Below are positions 16,435 to 25,131 of a DNA stretch of 64,000 nt, one piece after another. Positions within the stretch are counted from its first letter, which is position 1. Every line of letters begins with the position of its first letter. The position numbers were made by a program, and so were the translations under genes. Location: contig JAZLLG010000044.1 of the NCBI GenBank assembly GCA_045598045.1, forward strand, positions 29,161 through 93,160. The letters run 5' to 3'. Origin of the DNA: RGIG3528 sp045598045. Lineage in GTDB: Bacteria; Bacillota; Clostridia; Lachnospirales; Lachnospiraceae. Under the pieces are notes generated by a model. The model did no database searches. It saw only the letters and a list, made by a program, of their open reading frames with translations, and was not told where the DNA came from.

Positions 16435-16464
16435 ATTATAACACAAATTGTCAACATCTGTAAA
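16435..16464 (-). promoter_or_regulatory. Probable promoter for the sugar transferase-to-rnpB run
   Basis: TTTACA (16459-16464), 18-bp spacer, TATAAT (16435-16440) on the minus strand. It abuts the htrA terminator so closely that the transcript would begin inside the hairpin; either the terminator acts only on htrA read-through or it forms a start-proximal control element. Confidence 0.6.
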
Positions 16465-16490
16465 GAAATTGTCTTTATCCGGACGCCTGT

Positions 16491-18014
16491 TTACTCTTCT
16501 GTTTCAGGCTTCGCCATTAATGTGACATCTATATTCTTTTCAACCCATTCACCGTCAACGTTTCTCTGAAGTGTAACTGTAATGGTTTCGCCGATCTTGT
16601 TGGAATTTACAACGGACTTCATCTTTTCGGAGCTGAGTGTTGCCTTTCCGTTAATGGCTGTGATGATATCGCCTGCATAAATGCCTGCCTTTGCTGCCGA
16701 GCTGTCCTCAACAACACTGAAAACATAAACACCTACCGGCCATCCGTAGAAGTCCGCAACATCCTGCGTAATCGTCTTTATGCTTACTCCAAGGTATCCC
16801 TGCTCCTCTTCCGGAATCATATCCTTCATAAGATCTTTAAGGATGGGACGCGCTACACTGATGGGGATTGCAAAGCACATACCTTCAACGCTTGTATCGG
16901 AGTATTTTGCACAGTTAATGCCCACAACATCGCCGTCAACATTGAAAAGCGGGCCGCCGGAGTTTCCTTCGTTGATGGCTGCATCTGTCTGAAGGAGCTT
17001 CTGAGTGAGATTGCCGATGGTGACCTCACGGTCCTTTGCGGAAAGATAACCAACCGTAACGGACTGACCGTACCCGAGGGCATTACCGATAGCAATAACC
17101 ATTTCACCGATTTCACATGTGTCCGAATCACCAAGAGAAGCTATGGTGATGGTAGCCGCGGTTTCGTCCGGAATATCCTTCAAAAGGACCGATACGATAG
17201 CAAGATCGTTGTCGGGATCCGTTGAACGGACCGTAGCATTAACTGCCTGACCGTCACTGAAAACAACCTGAAGCTTTGTCGTGTTCTCACAAACGTGATT
17301 GTTTGTAGCAACAAGAAGCTCTGTGTCATTGGTTCCGACGATGAAACCTGAACCGCCGCCTTCGGACTCATAAGGGTATCTCTGGCCGAAGAAATTCTCG
17401 TAGTATGTAGTGTATACGCATGAAATTGCTACAGTACAGGACATATTTTTCTTAACGACATCAACAACAACGTTGTTATCCGTTACGCCGACTTCAGCTG
17501 TCTCCGTGCCTTTAATAACGAGATTGCCGTTTCCGAGGCTCTGGGCCCCTGCCGTTCCGTCCTGTTTCTGTACATCCGAAACCATGATGGCTCCGTTTTT
17601 CCCCGACTCGGCAGTGTCTTCAATAAATGCCGCATTGAGTGCCTTCGATGTTCCGTAAAATGCACTTCCGGCAATAAGGCCGAATGCGGCTGCAATGCCT
17701 ATAAACTTAAGAACCGTAAGGAACGGATTCTTTTTGCGTGCTGCAGGTGCCGGTTCCGGCGTTTCGTTTCCTGCCCCATAAGCCGTTGATGCCTCCGGTT
17801 CGTAGCTGTAGCTGGTGAGAGGAGTTCCGATGTTCTCCGCTGCCTTGCGAATCTCGTCTTCACTCATTTCATGTGAAGTAAAGCTTTCCGCTCTTTCGTA
17901 CGAAATGTTTTCATTCGAAGCGCCCTCAGGTGTGTACACCGTTTCTTCGGGTGCAGAAGACGTTTCCGTGAACTCGTTGTTTGTTTCGTTTGTGTTGATT
18001 TCGGAATTATCCAT
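16491..18014 (-). CDS. htrA: HtrA/DegP-like membrane-anchored serine protease
   Basis: Surface quality-control protease, 507 residues. A cytoplasmic Glu/Thr/Ser-rich N-terminus of about 95 residues precedes one membrane helix (~99-121). The trypsin-like domain has the triad H240 (ATNNHV), D270 (DPDNDLAIV) and S352 (INEGNSGGPLF). The C-terminal ~100 residues form a PDZ domain beginning GYLGVSI. ATG start with GAGGAAGGA upstream. Own transcription unit, with terminators on both sides. In Firmicutes such proteins degrade misfolded exported proteins and respond to envelope stress. Confidence 0.95.
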   Translation of the reverse strand: MDNSEINTNETNNEFTETSSAPEETVYTPEGASNENISYERAESFTSHEMSEDEIRKAAENIGTPLTSYSYEPEASTAYGAGNETPEPAPAARKKNPFLTVLKFIGIAAAFGLIAGSAFYGTSKALNAAFIEDTAESGKNGAIMVSDVQKQDGTAGAQSLGNGNLVIKGTETAEVGVTDNNVVVDVVKKNMSCTVAISCVYTTYYENFFGQRYPYESEGGGSGFIVGTNDTELLVATNNHVCENTTKLQVVFSDGQAVNATVRSTDPDNDLAIVSVLLKDIPDETAATITIASLGDSDTCEIGEMVIAIGNALGYGQSVTVGYLSAKDREVTIGNLTQKLLQTDAAINEGNSGGPLFNVDGDVVGINCAKYSDTSVEGMCFAIPISVARPILKDLMKDMIPEEEQGYLGVSIKTITQDVADFYGWPVGVYVFSVVEDSSAAKAGIYAGDIITAINGKATLSSEKMKSVVNSNKIGETITVTLQRNVDGEWVEKNIDVTLMAKPETEE

Positions 18015-18073
18015 AATGCCTGTCCTTCCTCGGCGTCTTGATATTACGTCGCCTCGCCTGCCCGCTTAAATGT

Positions 18074-18115
18074 AAAAGGGGCAAAGCCAAACGGTTTCCG
18101 TTTGTTTATGCCCCT
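18074..18115 (-). terminator. Terminator ending the cdaA-ABC exporter operon
   Basis: Two nested stems on the minus strand: AGGGGCA (18109-18115) with TGCCCCT (18077-18083) around AAACGG/CCGTTT, followed by TTTT (18074-18077). Located 60 nt after the ATPase stop codon. Confidence 0.85.
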
Positions 18116-18174
18116 CATTCTAATTTGTGTTTGTGTTTGATTTGTGTTTTGAAGAAGAAAAAAATGTGAATAAT

Positions 18175-18906
18175 TTACTTTTTCAAATACACATCAGCGG
18201 CATCCCCGGCAGCGCCCGAAAAAATCAGTTTGCCGTGATCCAGCACAATTCCTTTTGTACAAAGTTTTCTGACCTGTTCTTCATTATGGGAAACGAACAG
18301 AACTGTCGTTCCTTTATCGAACATGTCCATTATTTTCTTCTCACTTTTCTTTTTGAAAGCCGCATCTCCTACGGAAAGCACTTCGTCCAGAATAAGGATG
18401 TCCGGCTCAACAACCGTGGCTATTGCAAAACCAAGGCGTGCACGCATACCTGAAGAATAATTTTTAACCGGAACATTAATAAATTCACCAAGATCCGCAA
18501 ATTTAACGATTTCATCATACTTGGACTCAATAAATTCTTTATCGTAGCCAAGCATTGAACCATAAAGATAAATGTTTTCGGAGCCCGAATACTGATGATC
18601 GAAGCCCGCGCCAAGCTCAAGTAGCGGAACTATGTTGCCGCAATGGTTTACTTCGCCTTCGGTGGCTTTCAGAACTCCGGCAATAACCTTGAGAAGCGTG
18701 GATTTTCCGGCTCCGTTGGCACCGAGAATGGCAAGTCGCTCACCTTTTTCAACGCTGAAGGAAACTCCGTCAAGCGCAAGGAACTCTTTGTAATTCAGCT
18801 GATGCTTCAGAAATCTGATGATGTATTCTTTTAGATTATCGACCTTTTGTTCCGTTAAACGGTACTTAACGGACACATTGCTGACTGTTAAAACGTTTTC
18901 TGACAT
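18175..18906 (-). CDS. ABC transporter ATPase, polysaccharide/teichoic acid export type
   Basis: A 243-residue nucleotide-binding subunit. Walker A is GANGAGKSTLLKVIAG, the signature is YSSGMRARLGFAIA and Walker B ILILDEVLSVGD followed by a switch histidine in FVSHNEEQVRKLC. The short N-terminal strand before the core and the SSGM signature place it in the KpsT/RfbB/TagH group that exports lipid-linked polysaccharides or teichoic acids. It follows its permease by 14 nt. The substrate cannot be read from sequence; the C-terminal carbohydrate-binding domain of some O-antigen exporters is absent. Confidence 0.93.
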   Translation of the reverse strand: MSENVLTVSNVSVKYRLTEQKVDNLKEYIIRFLKHQLNYKEFLALDGVSFSVEKGERLAILGANGAGKSTLLKVIAGVLKATEGEVNHCGNIVPLLELGAGFDHQYSGSENIYLYGSMLGYDKEFIESKYDEIVKFADLGEFINVPVKNYSSGMRARLGFAIATVVEPDILILDEVLSVGDAAFKKKSEKKIMDMFDKGTTVLFVSHNEEQVRKLCTKGIVLDHGKLIFSGAAGDAADVYLKK

Positions 18907-18920
18907 ATAATACCCGACTG

Positions 18921-19700
18921 CTACAGGTGCAGTATAAATTTATCCTGATTTTTATTGAATATAAGTGCTCCTATTCCAAGAACAGCTACGGCAAATACTG
19001 CAGCATAGATGGCAAGGAAGCTGTCCATAGGGCGTCCGAACACAGCTGAACGGAAGTTCTCAATGACCGCATATACAGGGTTGAACTTAAATATCCAGGC
19101 ATTCTTTTCTGTTGAAACAGACTCTATGTTGTAGAAAATTGCACTGGCGTACATGATAATCATTGTTGCCACTCCCCAGAGATACTCCAGGTCACGGAAG
19201 AAAACCGCCACGGTGGAGAGGCACAAACCAAGTCCGAGTGAGAGGACAAGTACAGTCAGAAGCGGAACGAAAGCCTGCAACAGATAAACCGTAGGCTTTA
19301 TGCCACGTATAAGTGCAACCGCAGCAAGCACAACAAGTGAAATCAGGAACATAATGTAGTTTGAAAGCACTCCGGCAGTCGGATACATGTACTTCGGAAC
19401 GTACACTTTTTTTATCATGCCGGAATGGCTTCTTATGGATTTCAGAGCCTGCGTCGTTGACTGTGAGAAGAAGGTGAACAGCAGCTTACCGGTAAGAATG
19501 TACACCGGATAGTCGTCCGTGGACTGTCGTGCAAAAAGCCTTGTAAACACGGCCGTCAGCACAAGCATCGTAAGGAGCGGTTCGAGCATCGTCCATATGA
19601 CGCCAAGATACGAACTCCTGTATTTCAGCTTAATCTCCTTCTTAACAAGCTGTGAAAGGAAAAATTTGTATTTCTTAAAGTCTTCAAAAAATAACTTCAA
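18921..19700 (-). CDS. ABC-2 type permease of polysaccharide exporter
   Basis: A 259-residue permease with about six membrane helices. An N-terminal amphipathic segment ending KYRSSYLGVIWTMLEPLL is the hallmark of KpsM/TagG-type transporters; later FNPVYAVIENFRSAVFG is the conserved loop before the last helices. The start codon is TTG at 19700, supported by AAGGAG upstream; no better ATG is nearby. Pairs with the following ATPase. It starts 22 nt after cdaR, so export is co-transcribed with c-di-AMP synthesis. Confidence 0.92.
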   Translation of the reverse strand: MKLFFEDFKKYKFFLSQLVKKEIKLKYRSSYLGVIWTMLEPLLTMLVLTAVFTRLFARQSTDDYPVYILTGKLLFTFFSQSTTQALKSIRSHSGMIKKVYVPKYMYPTAGVLSNYIMFLISLVVLAAVALIRGIKPTVYLLQAFVPLLTVLVLSLGLGLCLSTVAVFFRDLEYLWGVATMIIMYASAIFYNIESVSTEKNAWIFKFNPVYAVIENFRSAVFGRPMDSFLAIYAAVFAVAVLGIGALIFNKNQDKFILHL

Positions 19701-19721
19701 CGTAAACTCCTTAGATATGGT

Positions 19722-20999
19722 TTAGTCAACGTTTGGAGACACAATTACTGTGGCCGTTACTTCCGTAAGCACATCGATGCCCTGGAAGTCACCGAACGCA
19801 ACCGGAACCGTATAGGAACCGGCCTTTTCAATCTTATCAAAGTCGAGAAGAGGCTTAAGGCTGTCAATGGTGAGCCCTTCGAGCCATCCCTTTGTTGCTT
19901 TGACATTAATCTTTCTTGTGCTGAGTGCGGTGATTCTGTAGTCAAAATGCTCTTTTGTATTCACAAAAGAAATGTCTTCGGCAGATAATACTATTTCTTT
20001 ATTCTGAAGAGGCGTAACCGTCACCTTAACAGCAAGTCTCGAGTCGTTATCAACAACGTGTACGCTTGGGTACAGCTCGGGATTGATAAGGCTGTTGATG
20101 TCGATGGTCCGCTCGACATCCTGCTTGCAACCTGAAACATCAACCTTAGCCGTAAGTGCGGAAGATGCCTCAAAAAGAGCACTGAGCTCTTCGGGCTTAC
20201 CCGCGATCATCACAGATTCAGGCTGACGTGTCGATGTGCCGACTTCATAGTCGGGATCAACGTCACCAACGGTATTTACAAGAATGTTGATGGTTTTTGT
20301 AGGATAAATTGCGGTTGTAACCTGAACACTTGACTCGCTCAATGTAAGCTTGTCGCTGTCGATTACATCATCATTCATGTCGTAAACTACAGGCTTAAGA
20401 TTGATGGTGCTCGTACCACTCAAAGAGTCAACATTAACGGTAACAACAACTTCCTGGATACGGCTGAGCTGCATCTTGGAACCGGAAACCGTGATAACAT
20501 TGGGACTCGCGATGGCTGAGTCAACAACATAGCCTTCTGCGGGAACGCCGACAGGCTTTATTGTTACTTTAAACTCCTTGGAAGCATAGTCTTCCAAAGA
20601 AAGTCTCATATATTCGCCCGTTCCTCTGATGATTTCAACTTCCTTCTCCGTGTATCCTACAACGGAGACTTCAATGGGAACCATTTCGGTGACTGACGAT
20701 GTCTTATCAAAATCCGCAACCGCCTTGATGCTGTCTGCGGTGAGATTGTTGCAAACCGAACGCCTTGCCTCAACGGTAACAACAATGTTGGAGCCGTCGA
20801 TGACTTCAACAATCTTGTCCTTCTGAGTAAGGTTTTCTTCGTTCATGATTGTAACGGGAACTTCGTAGAAAGTCTTTGTCTCGATGGGGTCATTTGAGTT
20901 TGTTATGTACATCCAAAGAACGACCGCAGCTACAACAGAGGCAATCTTCCATCCGATATTATGTTTGAATTTGTCCCAGAGGGATTTAAGGAATTTCAT
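19722..20999 (-). CDS. cdaR: YbbR-domain protein CdaR, regulator of CdaA
   Basis: A 425-residue protein with one N-terminal membrane helix (~15-32, IGWKIASVVAAVVLWMYI) and an extracytoplasmic portion of about four YbbR repeats (each ~80-90 residues, with recurrent patterns like PVGVPAEGYVVDSAIASP and SVMIAGKPEELS). In other Firmicutes CdaR binds the membrane part of CdaA and adjusts c-di-AMP synthesis. The start overlaps the cdaA stop codon by 4 nt (ATGA), the standard cdaA-cdaR coupling. Confidence 0.92.
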   Translation of the reverse strand: MKFLKSLWDKFKHNIGWKIASVVAAVVLWMYITNSNDPIETKTFYEVPVTIMNEENLTQKDKIVEVIDGSNIVVTVEARRSVCNNLTADSIKAVADFDKTSSVTEMVPIEVSVVGYTEKEVEIIRGTGEYMRLSLEDYASKEFKVTIKPVGVPAEGYVVDSAIASPNVITVSGSKMQLSRIQEVVVTVNVDSLSGTSTINLKPVVYDMNDDVIDSDKLTLSESSVQVTTAIYPTKTINILVNTVGDVDPDYEVGTSTRQPESVMIAGKPEELSALFEASSALTAKVDVSGCKQDVERTIDINSLINPELYPSVHVVDNDSRLAVKVTVTPLQNKEIVLSAEDISFVNTKEHFDYRITALSTRKINVKATKGWLEGLTIDSLKPLLDFDKIEKAGSYTVPVAFGDFQGIDVLTEVTATVIVSPNVD

Positions 21000-21829
21000 G
21001 CCTTACCTCCCTTCTTCCTGACAATAAGCTCATTAAGCTTTGTCCTGAGGAAATCGCCATCAACGTTATATACAAGGCTTCCGTTTCTGGCTATGGAAAC
21101 CTTACCTGTCTCTTCCGAAACGATTATTGTGAAACTGTCCGTCGCTTCACTGACGCCGACTCCGGCTCTGTGACGTGTACCGAGGTCCTTGCTGAGTTTC
21201 ATGTTATCGGAAAGAGGAAGATAGCATGTTGCTGCCGTAATTCTGTTTCCGCGGACCGTAACAGCTCCGTCATGAAGAGGTGTGTTCTTTTCGAAAATGT
21301 TTACTAGAAGTTGCATTGAAACGATAGCGTCAAGAGCAATTCCGGTGTCCTCAAAGTCCTTGAGAGAAACCTCCTGCTCGATGACTATAAGCGCACCCGT
21401 CTTTGTCTTTCCAAGTTCAAAGCACGCTTTTACAAGCTGTTCAACCGTTTTCTCGTTAAAATCGTTTTTCGAAGCTTTTGAATCGGTAAGTGAGAACCTA
21501 TTGAACGCAAAGCCCTTTTGTCCGAGGTTCTCCAACGCTTTTCTGAGCTCAGGTTGGAAAAGGATGATGAGGGCTGTAATTCCGACGCCGATAGTGTTCG
21601 TCAAAATCCAGATGATTACATCAAACTCAAGAATTGCTGCAACAGCCCAGAAAGCGAGAATGACAATAATTCCCTTAACGATAACGAAAGCTCTCGTTTT
21701 CATGACCCATCTGATGATGTAGTAAATCAGAAAAGCAATGAGAAGAATTTCAACGACGTCAAGGACACCGATTTTCGGGAGTGAAAACTTAGACACAATA
21801 TTCTGCAGAATAGATGTCAGCTTATTCAT
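20996..21829 (-). CDS. cdaA: Diadenylate cyclase CdaA
   Basis: Membrane-bound synthase of c-di-AMP from two ATP, 277 residues. Three membrane helices (~22-92) precede the DAC domain with the catalytic DGA (187-189) and RHR (219-221) motifs, both intact, and the flanking TAATCYLPLS and ATDSFTIIVSEE. c-di-AMP controls potassium and osmolyte transport and cell wall homeostasis. The usual third gene of the cluster, glmM, is not here; instead two unknown membrane-protein genes precede it and an ABC exporter follows. ATG with GGAGAAGG upstream; overlaps the preceding gene by 8 nt. Confidence 0.95.
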   Translation of the reverse strand: MNKLTSILQNIVSKFSLPKIGVLDVVEILLIAFLIYYIIRWVMKTRAFVIVKGIIVILAFWAVAAILEFDVIIWILTNTIGVGITALIILFQPELRKALENLGQKGFAFNRFSLTDSKASKNDFNEKTVEQLVKACFELGKTKTGALIVIEQEVSLKDFEDTGIALDAIVSMQLLVNIFEKNTPLHDGAVTVRGNRITAATCYLPLSDNMKLSKDLGTRHRAGVGVSEATDSFTIIVSEETGKVSIARNGSLVYNVDGDFLRTKLNELIVRKKGGKA

Positions 21830-23042
21830 TATCCTTCTCCTTAACCTCCTTCTTTACGGGCGTCTCGTCATCGTCTTCCAATTCTTCCCAGTCGGAAAAA
21901 TCAAGAGGATGCTTCTTTGATTTTTCCTGTGACTTGGCTTCTTCGGATATCTTCGGTGCTTCTGCCTCTTTATTTTCTTTTTTGAAATTATCATGAACAG
22001 TACTGAGAGCCGCTGAGAAAAATGCTCCGACGTTCTTAAAAAATTCCTTTACACGTTCTCCGAAAGGTTTACCGTTCTTTTCGGACTTTTCAGGCTTGTC
22101 TGTCTTCTCTCCCGACTTTCTGAAATGATCCGGAACCTCTGTGTCAATCTTCGGGACTGCTTTAACGTAGTAGTAGTAATCATCATCCTCGAACTGTACT
22201 TCCTGAACTCCGGAATAGTCCAAAATGAGCCGGAAGAACTGGATGACGCAAACAATAATCATCGAAAGAACAGTTCCCCCGAATGCTCCGTTAAGCGGAA
22301 CATCCAGCTTCAGGAATGTAAGGAAATGACCAATCAGGCAAACACAGGCGCCAATGACTATTGTGATTTCAAACGCAAACTCGAACTGGAACCGTCTTAC
22401 AAGCCACATTACAAGAATAACCGCAATAAATATGGCAATGGTGTAAACCATATTCTTGTTGGCAAGAATGCCGTCGATAACGTTTACATAAAGCGCAAGT
22501 GCTTTATCTGCAAGCCCCATCTCGGTATCTGCTGCAAAACCGGTGTAAAATCCGATGGACGCAACAGTAACCTTAAAGATGTAGTAGAATATAACTCCGC
22601 AGGCTGCGGGGAATATGGCAAGCGGTGTTGCCGTAAGCCCGAGGATAAGCGGAATAATGTACTGAAGGTTAAATCTGAACAGGATGGGTATGGCAATGAT
22701 TGCGTATGCATACTTACCTGAGAAACGAGCCGCAAAGCAGTAAAGCACAATGAAAAGTATGAGCACGAGTGCTGCAAGTATCGGGGCAGCCTCGTATACT
22801 TCGTACAAAGAAACAAGCCCCAGGAGAAGGATTGTGACTATCTCCGGAAGAACTGCTCCCAAAACGCCGAACGCCGGCTTTAAAATGCCCTTCGCAAGTG
22901 TGTCGGAATACGGCAGGGCCTTGATAATCTGGTCATATGCAACAAAAGCTATTATGAATTTGAATATTATTTTGAATACGGTCTGGTACTTTTGAAAGAA
23001 CTTTCTTACAGCCTTTCTGACAACCAGGAAGTTCTCTATCAT
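21822..23042 (-). CDS. Unknown polytopic membrane protein upstream of cdaA
   Basis: I do not recognise this 406-residue protein. It has about eight to nine membrane helices between residues ~22 and ~270, with a central long hydrophobic stretch, then an acidic patch with four tyrosines (EDDDYYYYVKAVPKID), and a ~120-residue charged cytoplasmic tail rich in Lys/Glu/Ser/Pro ending in acidic DWEELEDDDE. No catalytic motif or transporter signature stands out. Overlaps by 8 nt with cdaA downstream and by 4 nt (ATGA) with the small membrane gene upstream, so all are translated together. Location suggests involvement in c-di-AMP-linked envelope functions, as inference only. Confidence 0.8.
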   Translation of the reverse strand: MIENFLVVRKAVRKFFQKYQTVFKIIFKFIIAFVAYDQIIKALPYSDTLAKGILKPAFGVLGAVLPEIVTILLLGLVSLYEVYEAAPILAALVLILFIVLYCFAARFSGKYAYAIIAIPILFRFNLQYIIPLILGLTATPLAIFPAACGVIFYYIFKVTVASIGFYTGFAADTEMGLADKALALYVNVIDGILANKNMVYTIAIFIAVILVMWLVRRFQFEFAFEITIVIGACVCLIGHFLTFLKLDVPLNGAFGGTVLSMIIVCVIQFFRLILDYSGVQEVQFEDDDYYYYVKAVPKIDTEVPDHFRKSGEKTDKPEKSEKNGKPFGERVKEFFKNVGAFFSAALSTVHDNFKKENKEAEAPKISEEAKSQEKSKKHPLDFSDWEELEDDDETPVKKEVKEKDNE

Positions 23043-23437
23043 TTCTTATTTTCCTCCCTGTAAAACGAACGCATAAGTCGAAGCATTCTGAAATATTTGG
23101 CCAGCTTTTTTCTTGAGGCATTGTAGTACAAAATGCCGAAGACCATACTGGCCGCCACATAAACAATGAGGATAATAAGATAAATGGCAAGAAGCTTTCT
23201 GCCCATTGAAAGATAATCGAGATTAACCGCTTCACTGACAATGAATTCGAGCTTGTAGCCGATGTAAAGAAGCACAAGGAACAAATATCCCACTGTTACC
23301 GCTATTATATTTTTAAAAAGCTGAAGTCGTACAAAATCACGTCTGAAGTAGTTTCCGAGGCGGATATCCTCTTTTCCCTCGCCTTCTTCGTACATTGCAA
23401 GACGTGTCATCAGCCTTATTTTACGATTGTTGACCAT
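23039..23437 (-). CDS. Unknown small membrane protein, first gene of the cdaA operon
   Basis: A 132-residue protein from ATG 23437, preceded by AGGAGAT; an in-frame extension to 23491 lacks support. Basic N-terminus (MVNNRKIRLMTRLAMYEEGEGKED region), two membrane helices (~40-60 and ~78-105) joined by a short loop, and a basic C-terminus with Arg/Lys-rich helix. No family recognised. Followed by the larger unknown membrane protein with ATGA overlap; the two may form a complex. Confidence 0.75.
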   Translation of the reverse strand: MVNNRKIRLMTRLAMYEEGEGKEDIRLGNYFRRDFVRLQLFKNIIAVTVGYLFLVLLYIGYKLEFIVSEAVNLDYLSMGRKLLAIYLIILIVYVAASMVFGILYYNASRKKLAKYFRMLRLMRSFYREENKK

Positions 23438-23530
23438 AATATCTCCTGTCGGATGAGATACACCCACCCGTCGGTCAAAGCGGCACAGCAAATAAAAGCG
23501 GCGTCAAACTTTGCCACATGTACTATAACA

Positions 23531-23568
23531 TAAAAATCAGGGTACGACAACGCGTACCCTGATTTTTA
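23531..23568. terminator. Terminator between uracil permease and cdaA operon
   Basis: A 16-bp perfect inverted repeat (23531-23546 with 23553-23568), 6-nt loop. Its outer part is A-rich on one arm and T-rich on the other, so it works on either strand; it lies 12 nt after the permease stop codon. Confidence 0.88.
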
Positions 23569-23579
23569 TAAATTTTTCT

Positions 23580-24932
23580 CTATTTATCGGCTTTCTTCTT
23601 TTCGATTGCCGTGAGCATTGTATTTACAAGGATTCCAAGGATGAGTGCACATGCAATGGATGTGATTTTGATGGAGCCGAAATTAAGCTCAAGTCCGCCT
23701 ATGCCGCAAATGAGTATTGTGGACACTACGAAAAGGTTTTTATTCTCTTCAAGCACAACCTTCTGAACCATCTTGAGGCCGCTTACTGCGATAAAGCCAT
23801 AAAGTGCGATACATACACCGCCCATTACGCAGCCGGGGATGGAGTTAACAAAGGCTACGAAAGGAGAAAGGAAGGAGATTACGATGGCAAGCACTGCAGC
23901 GGTGAAGATTGTGTATACGGATGCATTTCCGGTGATGGCTACACATGCAATGGATTCACCGTATGTTGTATTCGGACAGCCACCGAAGAATGCGCCTGCT
24001 GCCGAACCAATACCGTCACCAAGAAGTGTTCTGTGAAGGCCGGGATCCTCAAGAAGATCCTTTTCAATGATGGAGGAGATGTTCTTGTGGTCTGCGATGT
24101 GCTCTGCGAATACTACGAAAGCAACGGGAACATATGCTACTGCGATTGTTCCGATGTAGCCTAAAGAAAGTTCATCGAATGCTCCAAACGCAGTGAGGAA
24201 TGTAAACTTGGGTACATAGAAGAATGTCTTTACTCCTACTCCTCCGTCAACAAGATTGGTGAGAGAAGAGAAATCGGTAATCTTAAATAAATCAATGTCT
24301 GTGATTAAGCCGATTGTCGTGAAAACAGCCGCAAGTACATAACCTGCAAGAATACCGATAATGAAGGGAATAAGCTTTAATGTTTTCTTACCGAATGTGG
24401 AACAAAGGATTGTAACGAAGAGTGTTACAATGCCGCAAAGAATTGCGAGGAGATAGTTGCCGCCTGCGGGAGCTTTCTGAAGATCGCCGATTGCATTGCC
24501 TGCAAGAGAAAGTCCGATGATGGCTACCGTAGGTCCGATAACAACTGCCGGCATAAGAATGTTTACCCAGCCTGAACCAAAAACTTTAACAAGAATGGCA
24601 ATGACAACATATACAAGGCCTGCCATGCATGCACCGATGATAAGTCCGAGGAAACCGAGCTGTGTGGAAACCGCTCCGGCGAAGGCTGCACCCATGGAGC
24701 CTAAGAATGCAAAGGAAGAACCGAGGAATACGGGGCTCTTAAAGCCTGTAAAAAGAAGATAAACAATAGTGCCGACACCCGCACCGAAAAGCGCTGCGGC
24801 CGAATCCATGCCGTTACCGATGATAATCGGAACAACGAGTGTTGCTGCCATGATGGCAAGCAGCTGCTGAATAGCAAACACTATGAGCTTACCAAAGCTT
24901 GGTTTGTCCTGAATGTTGTAAGTGAGTTTCAT
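23580..24932 (-). CDS. uraA: Uracil/xanthine permease (NCS2 family)
   Basis: Membrane transporter importing a nucleobase with cation symport, 450 residues and about 12-14 helices. The NCS2 signature region is PNTTYGESIACVAITGNASVY (~300-320), with the usual GLILGNGMDSA-like VVPIIIGNGMDSAA at the N-terminus. The NTTYGE form is closer to uracil permeases (UraA/PyrP) than to purine permeases, so uracil is the likelier substrate. ATG with GGGAGG upstream. Preceded by a leader with a start-proximal hairpin and T-tract. Confidence 0.88.
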   Translation of the reverse strand: MKLTYNIQDKPSFGKLIVFAIQQLLAIMAATLVVPIIIGNGMDSAAALFGAGVGTIVYLLFTGFKSPVFLGSSFAFLGSMGAAFAGAVSTQLGFLGLIIGACMAGLVYVVIAILVKVFGSGWVNILMPAVVIGPTVAIIGLSLAGNAIGDLQKAPAGGNYLLAILCGIVTLFVTILCSTFGKKTLKLIPFIIGILAGYVLAAVFTTIGLITDIDLFKITDFSSLTNLVDGGVGVKTFFYVPKFTFLTAFGAFDELSLGYIGTIAVAYVPVAFVVFAEHIADHKNISSIIEKDLLEDPGLHRTLLGDGIGSAAGAFFGGCPNTTYGESIACVAITGNASVYTIFTAAVLAIVISFLSPFVAFVNSIPGCVMGGVCIALYGFIAVSGLKMVQKVVLEENKNLFVVSTILICGIGGLELNFGSIKITSIACALILGILVNTMLTAIEKKKADK

Positions 24933-25002
24933 TTTCCTGTTCCTCCCTGGAATATTAAGTTGTATTTAGCAAACGTGCAACGCACGAAATGCCCTTTTCC
25001 CC

Positions 25003-25038
25003 AAAAAAAAACGTAGAACGCCCAAAGGATTTCCTACG
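25003..25038 (-). terminator. asnA terminator or attenuator in uracil permease leader
   Basis: On the minus strand CGTAGGAA (25031-25038) pairs with TTCTACG (25012-25018) with one bulge, followed directly by nine T (25003-25011). It lies ~94 nt after the asnA stop and ~70 nt before the permease ATG. A promoter-like sequence just upstream makes attenuation possible, but simple termination of asnA is equally consistent. Confidence 0.65.
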
Positions 25039-25048
25039 ATTTTTTCTT

Positions 25049-25077
25049 ACTATACTTACTTTTCAAATGAAAATCAA
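25049..25077 (-). promoter_or_regulatory. Probable promoter of uracil permease
   Basis: TTGATT (25072-25077), 17-bp spacer, TATAGT (25049-25054) on the minus strand. The transcript would start at about 25042 and enter the hairpin within a few nucleotides. Confidence 0.55.
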
Positions 25078-25131
25078 GCTTAAATATTCAATTTATGATT
25101 AGTATTTTTAATGCTATTTATAAGCATATGT

